Origin: Natronosalvus amylolyticus
Lineage (GTDB): Archaea; Halobacteriota; Halobacteria; Halobacteriales; Natrialbaceae
DNA length: 64,000 nt
Direction of reading: 5' to 3'
Assembly: GCF_024298845.1 (NCBI RefSeq)
Contig: NZ_CP101160.1
Coordinates: forward strand, 124,001 to 188,000
Shown: piece by piece, positions 9,270 through 17,472 of the stretch
Layout of the letters: the number at the start of each line of letters is the position of its first letter
Numbering within the stretch: the stretch's first letter is position 1
Made by a program: the position numbers and the translations under genes
Notes under the pieces: generated by a model
Told to the model about the DNA's origin: nothing
Seen by the model: the letters and a program-made list of their open reading frames with translations, nothing else
The model's database searches: none

Positions 9270-10442
9270 ATGGTAAAAATCGCCATATTAGGCGCCGGTT
9301 CAGGAGGAGCAATGACGGCGAATCTTCTCCGACGTAAATTAAACACAGATGAGGCGGATATCACCGTCGTGGATAAGAGCACTGATCATTATTACCAGCC
9401 TTCATTTTACCTCATTCCGTTTGGGTATCTTGAGCCAGATCAATCCCGCGACATCGACGAACTCCTTAAGCCAGACGTTGAATTTGTCCAAGATGCTGTG
9501 GTCGGTATCGATCCGGATGAGCGAATCGTTACGCTCGATGAGAGCACGAACATCGAGTACGACTATCTTGTGGTTGCGACTGGACATCGACTCGATCCAA
9601 CTGCAATGCCCGGTCTCGTTGAGGCGTGGCAAGAAACGGATGCGGTATATCCGTTCTATCACTACGAGGCGGCTCTCGAGATGCGGGAGGCCTTACAGAA
9701 CTTCGAGGGAGGAACCTTCCTTGTCACGCAGCCAGATACGCCGATAAAGTGTCCGGGTGCGCCACTGAAATTGACGATGCTGGCTGAGGACTACTTCCGC
9801 CGAAAAGGTGTTCGGGAAGACGTCGATATCATCATGACTCGAAATGCCGAACACCACTTTGGTGTTCAGCCATATCGGGACAAACTCTACGAGATTTGGG
9901 ATGATCGTGGTATCGAGTTCTGGGAAAATTTCTCCGTCAGTGAGGTTGACCCGGACGCCGGCGTCGTATACGGCGCTGATGGTGAGAAGATTGACTATGA
10001 CCTCTATGCGCCTGTGACACCGCAGTTTGGTCAAAAGGCTATCACCGACGGCTCGCCGCTGGCTAACGGCTCCGAGAATGGTGAGTACGTCACTATCGAC
10101 AAACACAGTTGTCAGCATGACGAATATGAGGAGATCTTCGCATTGGGTGACTGTGAGAACGCTCCTCACTCAAAAACAGCTGCTGCCGCACGCAAACAGG
10201 CACACGTTGTCAGCAAGAACGTAACATCGTTAATCCGGGGCCAGCCGATGCTCGCCGAATATGACGGCTATGCTGCCTGCCCGTTACTCACCGGTAAGGG
10301 GAAGGCGATGGTCGCGGAGTTCGACTACGATGGACCGATCTCTGCTCCCGTCGAAAGCAAAATGAACTGGATAATGGATGTCAATGTTCTCCCGTCGGTC
10401 TACTGGGATGCCTGGATGAAAGGTTACGACCCACTCCCATAA
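9270..10442 (+). CDS. sqr: Sulfide:quinone oxidoreductase-like flavoprotein
   Basis: 390 residues. The N-terminus has the FAD motif GAGSGGAMTA, later VVATGHRLDP, and FALGDCENAP in the C-terminal FAD contact. Two cysteines in SQR context, Cys161 (KCPGAP) and Cys337 (ACPLLTGKG), are spaced as the redox-active pair that takes sulfide to polysulfide or persulfide. The C-terminus has Trp/Tyr-rich amphipathic segments that could sit in the membrane face. A TATA-rich stretch at 9238-9250 gives a near-leaderless start. It is followed after one base by a DUF1641 gene. A second SQR-DUF1641 pair is at 21.0-22.8 kb. The SQR superfamily is clear; the exact electron donor is inferred from context. Confidence 0.88.
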   Translation: MVKIAILGAGSGGAMTANLLRRKLNTDEADITVVDKSTDHYYQPSFYLIPFGYLEPDQSRDIDELLKPDVEFVQDAVVGIDPDERIVTLDESTNIEYDYLVVATGHRLDPTAMPGLVEAWQETDAVYPFYHYEAALEMREALQNFEGGTFLVTQPDTPIKCPGAPLKLTMLAEDYFRRKGVREDVDIIMTRNAEHHFGVQPYRDKLYEIWDDRGIEFWENFSVSEVDPDAGVVYGADGEKIDYDLYAPVTPQFGQKAITDGSPLANGSENGEYVTIDKHSCQHDEYEEIFALGDCENAPHSKTAAAARKQAHVVSKNVTSLIRGQPMLAEYDGYAACPLLTGKGKAMVAEFDYDGPISAPVESKMNWIMDVNVLPSVYWDAWMKGYDPLP

Positions 10443-10443
10443 T

Positions 10444-11295
10444 ATGGCTCAGAAAGACCAACCCGTAGAAAACGAATTCGAGCGCGCTCCAATCGAAATT
10501 GATGATGTCGACGCACCTGAACTCGCTCGCACCCTCGAAGACTACGACGAGGAACTGGCCGAACTTCTTGAGATGTTGGTGGTCGTCGAAGAACTCTCGA
10601 CTGAACTTGCACCCGGACTCCGCGGGACCGTCCACGAGTCCCGTGAGCCCATTGCGGCGCTACGAACGGCGCTCGAACATGAAGATACGCTCGTACTCGT
10701 TCAGCGAGTTGGAGAGAACGCTGATACACTTATCGAACTCCTAGAGGCGCTGGAAGTCGTCGACAGCCTCGTTGGTGACCTGATTCCAGAACTCAAGTTG
10801 GTCATCCGCGATAATCGCGAGACCTTTGCACGGATCAGGATGGCACTGGAACGCGAAGAGACGATCATTCTGCTCGAGCGACTGGGTGAGAACGAAGAGA
10901 CGTTGATCGAACTGCTCGATTTACTCGAGGTAACGTACGATCTCGCGGAAGGCCTGATACCCGAGGCAGTCACGGTAGTCCAGCAGAATCGAAAGCCAAT
11001 CACCGAATTTAGGATGATGATTGCCGGTATGACGTCTGCGTATTCTGACGCGGATATCGAGCCCCATCAGCTTGGCCAGAACCTCGGCAACATGCTCGTG
11101 TTGGGCTCTCGGCTTGGTGACGAGAAGCTTATTAACTCTGTCGAGGCAGGCCTCGGTGCCTTCACCGAAGACGAATCGCCGAAGAACGTCGGTCTCATTG
11201 GTATGCTCGCTGCGCTTTTCGATGATGACGTTCGACAGGGGCTTGGCATACTCGTTGAGTTCCTCCGTCGAATGGGTGCATCGTACTCAAGTTAG
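10444..11295 (+). CDS. DUF1641-type SQR partner protein with internal repeats
   Basis: 283 residues, starting one base after the sqr stop, so translation is probably coupled. The C-terminal segment (GLIGMLAALFDDDVRQGLG, then FLRRMG) is the DUF1641 signature. The first ~180 residues contain about three related ~57-residue helical units, each with ExxxTLxxLxRxGENxxTLIELLxxLEV. It is highly acidic with no membrane helix. In many prokaryotes DUF1641 proteins sit beside SQR genes; the biochemical role is not established. A shorter paralogue is encoded at 21006-21596. Confidence 0.85.
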   Translation: MAQKDQPVENEFERAPIEIDDVDAPELARTLEDYDEELAELLEMLVVVEELSTELAPGLRGTVHESREPIAALRTALEHEDTLVLVQRVGENADTLIELLEALEVVDSLVGDLIPELKLVIRDNRETFARIRMALEREETIILLERLGENEETLIELLDLLEVTYDLAEGLIPEAVTVVQQNRKPITEFRMMIAGMTSAYSDADIEPHQLGQNLGNMLVLGSRLGDEKLINSVEAGLGAFTEDESPKNVGLIGMLAALFDDDVRQGLGILVEFLRRMGASYSS

Positions 11296-11319
11296 CTTGA
11301 TCATTTTTCAAGGCATCTC

Positions 11320-11402
11320 TATCGTAACCGTCGATTTAACACGCCTCTATCGCAAGATGGCATTGCTACCGGTGTGTAATTCGTCTCAATTGCCATTTTC
11401 TA
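11320..11402. repeat. Degenerate family A palindromic repeat, copy 3
   Basis: Keeps CTATCGCAAG, GGTGTG and a TCGTCTCA-type right arm in the same order as copy 1, and ends near a TCTAC. The left arm (GTAACC) is eroded. It lies between the DUF1641 and peroxiredoxin genes. Confidence 0.45.
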
Positions 11403-11533
11403 CCTCTCCGCGTCACGACCGTGTACCGGATAGACGAAATTATTTCCCGAATCACACTGTCTATCTTTAGAAATCCGAAAAAATATCTGCTTAGACAGGA
11501 GTTATAATACTGTGGTGCGTATGCCCAAATGCA

Positions 11534-12214
11534 ATGACTGCCGAAGAAACTAACAGCAGTGGATTTCCGTTACTCGGTGATCAGTTCCCCGAACTGCAAG
11601 TCGAGACGACACACGGATCGAAGACGCTCCCAGAAGAGTATGAAGGCCAGTGGTTCATCCTCTTCAGTCACCCTGGTGACTTTACGCCGGTCTGTACGAC
11701 TGAATTCATCAGCTTCGAACAGCGCCGCCAGGAGTTCGAGGAATTGAATGCGAAACTGATCGGCCTCTCCATCGACCGCGTTCACTCCCACATCAAGTGG
11801 ACCGAGTGGATCAACGACGAGATTGGCGAGGATATCGCTTTCCCAATAATTGCCGACGAAGGAGGCGATGTTGCGGAAGCCCTCGGAATGGTTCACCCTG
11901 GACAGGGTTCCTCGACTGTTCGTGCGGTATTCATCGTCGATCCTGATGGGATTACTCGATTGGTACTGTATTATCCAAAAGAGATTGGACGAAACATTGA
12001 CGAGGTGCTTCGCTCGCTGAAAGCCCTTCAGACCCACGAGGAGGAGGGTGTTGCACTTCCTGCTGACTGGCCCGACAACAAGAACTTTGGAAGCAAGGCG
12101 TTACTTTCGCCACCGGGAACCGTTGACGAAGTCAAAGCGCGAACTGCCGAGGCCAACGAAGAGGGCTACGAATCCTACGATTGGTGGTTTACCCTGAAAG
12201 AACTCGAAGGTTGA
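11534..12214 (+). CDS. Peroxiredoxin, Prx6/AhpC-like with a single conserved cysteine
   Basis: 226 residues. The peroxidatic site is HPGDFTPVCTTEF with Pro47, Thr51 and Cys54, the conserved P-x3-T-x2-C arrangement; Arg in STVRAVFIVD completes it. Archaeal homologues often end with a CxDWWxC-type motif that supplies resolving cysteines. Here the same place reads SYDWWFT, so both are lost and the enzyme would act as a 1-Cys peroxiredoxin needing an external thiol. TTATAATA at 11502-11509 sits ~28 bp before the ATG, giving a leaderless transcript. A role against peroxide or persulfide stress is inferred from the location. Confidence 0.92.
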   Translation: MTAEETNSSGFPLLGDQFPELQVETTHGSKTLPEEYEGQWFILFSHPGDFTPVCTTEFISFEQRRQEFEELNAKLIGLSIDRVHSHIKWTEWINDEIGEDIAFPIIADEGGDVAEALGMVHPGQGSSTVRAVFIVDPDGITRLVLYYPKEIGRNIDEVLRSLKALQTHEEEGVALPADWPDNKNFGSKALLSPPGTVDEVKARTAEANEEGYESYDWWFTLKELEG

Positions 12215-12291
12215 TATACCCGCACCACGCTGTGGAAGGCGTGATTTAATCCGATCGTCACTATTTTGCTAGCCATCGATTATCTACTATC

Positions 12292-12370
12292 GTAGCCAAT
12301 GAACGTCAGAGCATACCCGCTCACAAGCTTGCGGTGCGGTCGGTGTGAAAATCGTTTCACTTCCGACTAC
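12292..12370. repeat. Family A palindromic repeat, copy 4 (diverged)
   Basis: Left arm GTAGCCAATGAA, right arm TTTCACTTCCGACTAC. The inner GCATACC / GGTGTG stem and AAATCG match copy 1. It lies just upstream of the promoter of the small gene at 12466. Confidence 0.65.
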
Positions 12371-12465
12371 AGATATAATGCGTTTCAATGGATATTGTCG
12401 TGAGTTGAAATATCACATTTCGCTTGTCGAAAGATTATAAATACTTTCGATACGTACACCGTCGT

Positions 12466-12765
12466 ATGGGCAAATCTGTCGAAAGCAGAGAGACTGCTGA
12501 GCTAGTCGAGCGAATCAACCAACTGGCGTCCGACGATCAGTCTGATAGCGACGAACCCCCATCGATCGAACGGCTTGCTTTCGATCTCGTTCGAAGATGT
12601 CACGATCGAATCAACGAACTCTACTACGAATACAATCTTTCGGATGCGGAAGCAGAAGCACGTATGCTCAAAGAGATCGGTCTCTCAGTGGAAGGTATCG
12701 CATTAGTTATGGGCGCGACGCGGGACGATATTTCCCTACGCAAAATAAACGACTATCTTCTGTAA
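12466..12765 (+). CDS. Small helical protein of unknown function
   Basis: 99 residues from the ATG at 12466. An ATG at 12424 in frame is rejected because a TATA element (TTATAAATA, about 12435-12443) lies between, placing a leaderless start at 12466. The protein is charged and helical, with ELVERINQL, a Tyr-rich patch (NELYYEYNL) and a C-terminal segment (MLKEIGLSVEGIALVMGATRDDI) that reads like a degenerate helix-turn-helix. No cysteines or membrane segment apart from one Cys in RRCHDRI. It might be a small DNA-binding or accessory protein of the sulfide cluster. Not recognised. Confidence 0.65.
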   Translation: MGKSVESRETAELVERINQLASDDQSDSDEPPSIERLAFDLVRRCHDRINELYYEYNLSDAEAEARMLKEIGLSVEGIALVMGATRDDISLRKINDYLL

Positions 12766-12864
12766 TCTGGCTCTCTACTGTAATGTAGTCGTCTGCTGGC
12801 TGGTCAGGTAACGACGCAGTTGAAGATACTTTTTTATCCATTGGCCGACACTCCTCACTCACTC

Positions 12865-13902
12865 ATGTATACAGACGATGGGTTCGAGTATGATGTTGCA
12901 GTTGTCGGTGGGGGTCCCGCCGGATTGACGAGCGCGTTGTACACAACACGTCTCGGACTGGACACGTTGGTGCTTGACCGGGGTGGTGGGCGGGCAGCCA
13001 TGATGCGCGAAACGCACAACGTAATCGGAGTCACGGAGGAAACGTCCGGCAATGAATTACTACAAACTGCGCGTGAACAGGTGCAGGAATATGGGGCCGA
13101 CTACGAACGTAGATTTGTGGAAGGGGTGACAGAGATCGGTGACACGCCCGACGAAGGCTTTCGTGTTGTAACCGCTGAGAAGTCATATCACGTTTGCCGA
13201 GTCGTACTCGCGATGGGTTTTACGGATGAACGTCCTGCGCCACCGCTTCCGCCAACTGGACGAGGACTGCACTACTGTCTCCACTGTGATGCGTACATGT
13301 TCGTTGATGAACCGGTATACGTTATGGGGGCGGGTGATGCTGCTGCCCACGTTGCGATGATCATGCTAAATTACACCGACGATGTCGACATCCTCACCCG
13401 TGGCCAGTATCCAACTTGGAGCGATGACACTGGGACGATGCTCGGTCAACACCCGGTCGATGTCGTCACTGCGGAAATTACCAGTATGAACAAAAGCAAC
13501 GATGGGTGGCTCGAATCGTTTGCTTTCGAGGACGGAAAAGTCCGCTCTTACAGCGGCGGGTTTCCGATGTACGGTTCCGACTACAACGACGATATCGTCG
13601 ACGGATTGAACCTCGAACGCACGGAAGACGGTGCCGTCGCCGTCGATGATCACGGTCGAACATCTCTCGACGGTGTCTATGCAGTCGGTGACCTTACGCC
13701 TGGACACAATCAGATCCCTGTTGCGATGGGTGAAGGTGCGAACGCTGGGATCGCCATCTCGAAAGAACTGCGGGCATTTCCGCGGTCGCTCGAGGCAATC
13801 GATCTACAAGGGGCAGTCACGAGCGACGATGTTCCGTCGATCTCGGATTCGCTTGCGTCGACCGCGACCGATCATCGTGGTCACGCCCCTCGACGTAGGT
13901 GA
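12865..13902 (+). CDS. Thioredoxin-reductase-like FAD oxidoreductase (CLHC dithiol)
   Basis: 345 residues from the ATG at 12865; TTTTTTAT at 12830-12836 lies 29 bp upstream, so the in-frame ATG at 12820 is unlikely. It has the N-terminal GGGPAGLTSALY motif, the redox pair Cys138-Leu-His-Cys141, a second nucleotide motif GAGDAAAHVAM, and VYAVGDLTPG near the C-terminus. This is the domain order of low-molecular-weight TrxR. The usual HRR/R NADPH-phosphate contact is not apparent after GAGDAA, so the electron donor may not be NADPH. The ~40-residue Arg/Ser-rich tail is unusual. It may reduce persulfides or the nearby peroxiredoxin, by location only. Confidence 0.85.
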   Translation: MYTDDGFEYDVAVVGGGPAGLTSALYTTRLGLDTLVLDRGGGRAAMMRETHNVIGVTEETSGNELLQTAREQVQEYGADYERRFVEGVTEIGDTPDEGFRVVTAEKSYHVCRVVLAMGFTDERPAPPLPPTGRGLHYCLHCDAYMFVDEPVYVMGAGDAAAHVAMIMLNYTDDVDILTRGQYPTWSDDTGTMLGQHPVDVVTAEITSMNKSNDGWLESFAFEDGKVRSYSGGFPMYGSDYNDDIVDGLNLERTEDGAVAVDDHGRTSLDGVYAVGDLTPGHNQIPVAMGEGANAGIAISKELRAFPRSLEAIDLQGAVTSDDVPSISDSLASTATDHRGHAPRRR

Positions 13903-14031
13903 TCGATCGACAGGTGGAATAGCGGCAACTTCTGTCGATTGTTTACGGTAATCCGTGGTTCCCATCGAAAAAGAGCTAATAATTTCAGATGGTCTAACCC
14001 TTAATAACGGACGGTTCGATACCTCTATTGT

Positions 14032-15201
14032 ATGGTTGAGACTATTTCAGCAGCAGAACTTCGAGACCGCATCGAAGCCAACGATCTGGACGTACTTTTT
14101 GATACAAGAGCACCGGAGGACTACGAGGATTGGCACATTGCCGAGGCAAAGAACGTCGAGTACTCGGGCTCTGATGACGAACTCGTCGGCGACTTCAATC
14201 CAAACACCTACGACGACCCCAATATCGTCACTACCTGTGCGACCGGTCGCTCTGCGGAAAAGTTCGCAAAGTACCTGGAAGAGCGGGGTTTCGAGAACGT
14301 CGCTCACGTTGAGAACGGGATGGAAGCGTGGAGTCTAGTTTACGATGTCGTACCGATCGTGACGGAGCGAGATAATCTCGAAATTCTTCAACTTCAGCGG
14401 CGTGCGAAAGGTTGTTTAGGGTATCTGGTAGGCTCAAAGCGGACGGGCAAAGCGGCACTTATCGACGTTACGCGTGCGACAGGTACCTTCGAGAACGCTG
14501 CCGCCGAACGCGGCTACGAAATCGCTCGCGTCTTCGACACCCATATTCACGCTGACCACATTTCTGCGGGTCGAGAACTTGCTGATAAACACGGCGTACC
14601 ATACCACCTTGGGGCTTCTGCTAACTCACGCGATCCACAATTCGAGTTCGACGCTCTCCAGCCCAATGAAACAGTGGCCGTCGGCGACATCGATATCAAA
14701 GCGGTTCATACGCCCGGTCATACCACGGGAATGACTTCATATCTGGTCGAGGATGAAGCTCTGTTAACGGGCGACACGCTATTTGTCGAGTCGATTGGTC
14801 GGACTGAACTTCAGTTTGCAGGTGAAGACGCGAAATCTGGTGCTCGGATCCAGTACGAGACACTCCATCACAAGATTGGGACCAACGCCGATCATATCAA
14901 AATCCTTCCTGGGCACTTTTCGCTAACTAACTGCGGCGAGTACATCGATGTTGAACCTGGAATGCCGATGTTTTCAACCGTCGGCGAGATCTGGGCGAAA
15001 AACGAGATTATACAGCTCGGGGAAGACGATTTCGTCGAGCACATGTTCGACAATCTTCCGTCAAAGCCGCCGAACTACCAGAAAGTTATCGAGACGAATC
15101 TTGGCATCTATAAACCAGAAGATGAGGACGAACGCAACGAACTCGAACTTGGCCCCAACCGTTGTGCAGCGACTCAAGACAGCGCCGTCGCAGACGACTA
15201 A
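14032..15201 (+). CDS. Rhodanese-persulfide dioxygenase (ETHE1-like) fusion
   Basis: 389 residues. Residues 1-105 form a rhodanese domain with catalytic Cys69 in TTCATGRSA. Residues ~110-350 form a metallo-beta-lactamase domain with THIHADH (170-176), HTPGHTTG, and GDTLF plus the ILPGH metal ligands, which is the ETHE1/persulfide dioxygenase pattern. Known rhodanese-dioxygenase (PRF/CstB-like) fusions turn glutathione or other low-molecular-weight persulfide into sulfite or thiosulfate. TTAATAA at 14001-14007 gives a leaderless start. It is followed by a tiny membrane protein and a TSUP permease, which would export the product. Confidence 0.92.
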   Translation: MVETISAAELRDRIEANDLDVLFDTRAPEDYEDWHIAEAKNVEYSGSDDELVGDFNPNTYDDPNIVTTCATGRSAEKFAKYLEERGFENVAHVENGMEAWSLVYDVVPIVTERDNLEILQLQRRAKGCLGYLVGSKRTGKAALIDVTRATGTFENAAAERGYEIARVFDTHIHADHISAGRELADKHGVPYHLGASANSRDPQFEFDALQPNETVAVGDIDIKAVHTPGHTTGMTSYLVEDEALLTGDTLFVESIGRTELQFAGEDAKSGARIQYETLHHKIGTNADHIKILPGHFSLTNCGEYIDVEPGMPMFSTVGEIWAKNEIIQLGEDDFVEHMFDNLPSKPPNYQKVIETNLGIYKPEDEDERNELELGPNRCAATQDSAVADD

Positions 15202-15223
15202 CGTCATACCATAGTTTGATATA

Positions 15224-15367
15224 ATGTTTGGAATAGAAGGTGGAACGATCGGGGCTGCTACGATGGTCGGGGTCGTTCTCGTACAGGCAATCGTCCTCTA
15301 CGTCGGTTACGGCTGGCTCGAGGCGTTCGTACGGAGAGCAGTTGGGAGCTACACGCGGAGGCGCTAA
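15224..15367 (+). CDS. 47-residue membrane microprotein between dioxygenase and TSUP permease
   Basis: ATG at 15224, TAA at 15365-15367. The protein begins MFGIEGGTIG, has one ~25-residue hydrophobic helix (ATMVGVVLVQAIVLYVGYG) and ends in an Arg-rich tail (FVRRAVGSYTRRR). Only 3 bp separate its stop from the TSUP start and 22 bp separate it from the dioxygenase, so the three genes look like one operon. I recall a DUF7512-type family of such proteins beside haloarchaeal TSUP genes, not checked here. The positive-inside rule puts the C-terminus in the cytoplasm. It probably assists the permease. Confidence 0.75.
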   Translation: MFGIEGGTIGAATMVGVVLVQAIVLYVGYGWLEAFVRRAVGSYTRRR

Positions 15368-15370
15368 CGG

Positions 15371-16411
15371 ATGGAACTACTTGGAATTGGAGTCGAACTG
15401 TTCGGCTTCTTTGTAACTTTTGGCCTCCTCGTAGGTATTCTCTTTGGCTTCTTTGGCATGGGAGGCTCGTTCCTCATCACCCCAGCATTGCTGGTGATGG
15501 GGTATCCGACCCCCGTTGCTGTTGGGAGCGGAATGGCATTCGTCTTTGGGACGGCTGTCATCGCAACGTTAAAACACCACGATCTAGGCCAGGTTGATTA
15601 CAAACTTGGTGTAATCATGATCGCTGGCACGACCCTTGGAATCGAGGTTGGTCGAATTCTCGTCTACTATCTCGAGGATCTTGGACTAGCTGGTGGGATT
15701 ATTAGCACTACGTACGTGGTGTTACTTGGTGGCATCGGACTCTTTGTTGTAAAAGAGTCTCTTGGTGGAAATGACGATGAAACCGAACCCGCACATGGTG
15801 GTTACGACGGCAACGACTCGTCGTTCGAGAATTTTGAACCGCCAGAGTTCGCCAAAAAGATGCAAGCAATCCGCCTGTGGCCGATGGTAACCCTCCGTGG
15901 CGACGTAACGATCTCTGCGTGGATCATTACGGCGATCGCATTTATAACCGGTCTGCTTTCGGGATTCCTCGGTGTTGGTGGTGGCTTCATCCGGATGCCA
16001 GCGATGATGTACGCTATCGGTGTTCCGGTGCCCGTCGCAGTCGGTACAGACCTTTTCGAAATCGTCTTTTCGGGTGGTCTCGGGTCGTTCCTCTACGCAC
16101 GAGAAGGTGGTGTCGACCTTTCGATAGTCGTTCCGTTATTGCTCGGCAGCGCCCTGGGCGCACGCGTCGGCTCCGCGTCGACCGAAATCGTCGATAGCGG
16201 TGGAATAAAGATCTATTTTGGCATTATGCTGTTGCTCGGTAGTATTGCCGTTGCGGTTGGCGAGATTGGCGAATATCTCGGAAACGAGGCACTCGAGATG
16301 TCCGGCTTATTGCTAATCGTTGGCTCGGCATTTCTTGTCAGTGGTGCGATTATCTACAGTACGATCCGATCGATGCGGTCCGAGGATCGTCTGTCAACAT
16401 CGGCCGATTGA
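15371..16411 (+). CDS. TauE/SafE (TSUP) family permease, probable sulfite/sulfur-anion exporter
   Basis: 346 residues, about 8-9 hydrophobic helices in two halves. Each half carries the family's Gly-rich repeat (FGFFGMGGSFL and SGFLGVGGGFIRMPAM). A hydrophilic Asp/Glu-rich loop (about residues 133-165) separates them. TSUP proteins export sulfite, sulfoacetate or related anions, or take up sulfane sulfur. Next to a persulfide dioxygenase, sulfite or thiosulfate is the likely cargo. The gene follows the microprotein after 3 bp. Confidence 0.9.
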   Translation: MELLGIGVELFGFFVTFGLLVGILFGFFGMGGSFLITPALLVMGYPTPVAVGSGMAFVFGTAVIATLKHHDLGQVDYKLGVIMIAGTTLGIEVGRILVYYLEDLGLAGGIISTTYVVLLGGIGLFVVKESLGGNDDETEPAHGGYDGNDSSFENFEPPEFAKKMQAIRLWPMVTLRGDVTISAWIITAIAFITGLLSGFLGVGGGFIRMPAMMYAIGVPVPVAVGTDLFEIVFSGGLGSFLYAREGGVDLSIVVPLLLGSALGARVGSASTEIVDSGGIKIYFGIMLLLGSIAVAVGEIGEYLGNEALEMSGLLLIVGSAFLVSGAIIYSTIRSMRSEDRLSTSAD

Positions 16412-16454
16412 GGGAATGGCACGAAGATAATTCTCTGTGTTTCGTGACAGTAGG

Positions 16455-16462
16455 GGTCGGCC
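16455..16462. repeat. 8-bp target-site duplication, left copy
   Basis: GGTCGGCC directly abuts the left inverted repeat of the IS6 element and is repeated exactly at 17205-17212. Eight bases is the normal IS6 target duplication. Confidence 0.85.
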
Positions 16463-17204
16463 GGCACTGTCTAGTTTAGCACCTCCGCTGGCGTCTGTCC
16501 GTTGAGTGATTGGTGCGGTCGTTGTGTGTTATAGTAGTGTACGAATTGTTCAAGCCAACCTCTAGCGCTCGCCCGACTGCCCACCCATGAATTATGAAAG
16601 CGGTTGACCCGCATCTTCAGCGTTTGAAACCACTTTTCGATCAGGTTTCGGTCAACGTAGTTGAGGTGACCGCCCAATCCTAACCGAGAGAGGGCAGTCA
16701 GATATCCGTAGCCATCGACGAGAAACTCGGTGTCGGAGAGATCGTGTTTCTCGGTCAATCGATGCAGGAACGCGGCAGCTGGATCGGTGCCGCGTCGTCC
16801 GAACACTTCGACATCAAGAATCAACCGTGAGTCGAGATCGATTGCAGCATACACCCAAGACCAGTCGCCGTTTATCTTGACAGCAGTCTCATCAACTGCG
16901 ACCCGCGACGGCTTCGCCGTCGGCGGGTCTGGAACGCTGTCAGCCAGCCGATGCACCCACTGCCAGATCGCTTGATGAGAGCGTTCAACGCCGATTAAGC
17001 GAAGAATTGCTTGTGTCTCTCGGAGCGAACATCCTGTCGTGTGGAGCCGGACGGCGAACACCCTGATGGGCGTCGCCGTCCGCTCACGCTCCCAACATTC
17101 ATCAAATTCCGCTGCGTAGGACTCGTTGAGCAGGTCTACGAGCATTATTCCAAATTCTCTCCACGACCTGCTCATTCCTCAAACTGGCCTAACTAGACAC
17201 TGCC
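16463..17204. mobile_element. IS6-family insertion sequence, complete, 742 bp
   Basis: Fourteen-base terminal inverted repeats, GGCACTGTCTAGTT at 16463-16476 and the complement of GGCAGTGTCTAGTT at 17191-17204 (one mismatch), are flanked by identical 8-bp duplications. One transposase gene fills the element, and its stop codon lies inside the left repeat. The intact ends and duplication indicate a recent insertion. It landed between the TSUP gene and an HTH_10 regulator without disrupting either. Confidence 0.9.
16471..17175 (-). CDS. IS6-family DDE transposase
   Basis: 234 residues. The N-terminal part carries a helix-turn-helix (SLRETQAILRLIGVERSHQAIWQWVH). The catalytic residues read as Asp95 (AVDETAVKI), Asp154 (LVDGYGYL) and Glu180 (NLIEKWFQTLK), followed by the family's C-terminal HNSWVGS and NTQRPHQSLNGQTP. 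The length is full for haloarchaeal IS6 enzymes. The stop overlaps the element's inverted repeat. The frame is intact, so the element may be active. Confidence 0.92.
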   Translation of the reverse strand: MSRSWREFGIMLVDLLNESYAAEFDECWERERTATPIRVFAVRLHTTGCSLRETQAILRLIGVERSHQAIWQWVHRLADSVPDPPTAKPSRVAVDETAVKINGDWSWVYAAIDLDSRLILDVEVFGRRGTDPAAAFLHRLTEKHDLSDTEFLVDGYGYLTALSRLGLGGHLNYVDRNLIEKWFQTLKMRVNRFHNSWVGSRASARGWLEQFVHYYNTQRPHQSLNGQTPAEVLN

Positions 17205-17212
17205 GGTCGGCC
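17205..17212. repeat. 8-bp target-site duplication, right copy
   Basis: Exact repeat of GGTCGGCC from 16455-16462, on the other side of the IS6 element. Confidence 0.85.
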
Positions 17213-17472
17213 TTACTGCTTCTAATTTTGTGAAATCGGCCCTGGGCAACCATTTAGGCTTCACAACAGAATCTTTTATCGACAATATTTTCCGCTATCT
17301 TCGGTGTCACTCTGCTATCGCACGAAAATCGTCCTGTCCGACTACTTTAGGATTTACCAGGCCGTAATATCTAATTGAATGGTCTCCATTGACCCCTCTG
17401 AGAACCTGTCGTATCGATCGTCACAAGAGATTACGTATTGTATCCAATCAGGCTATCTGTCTGCTTTCCACT

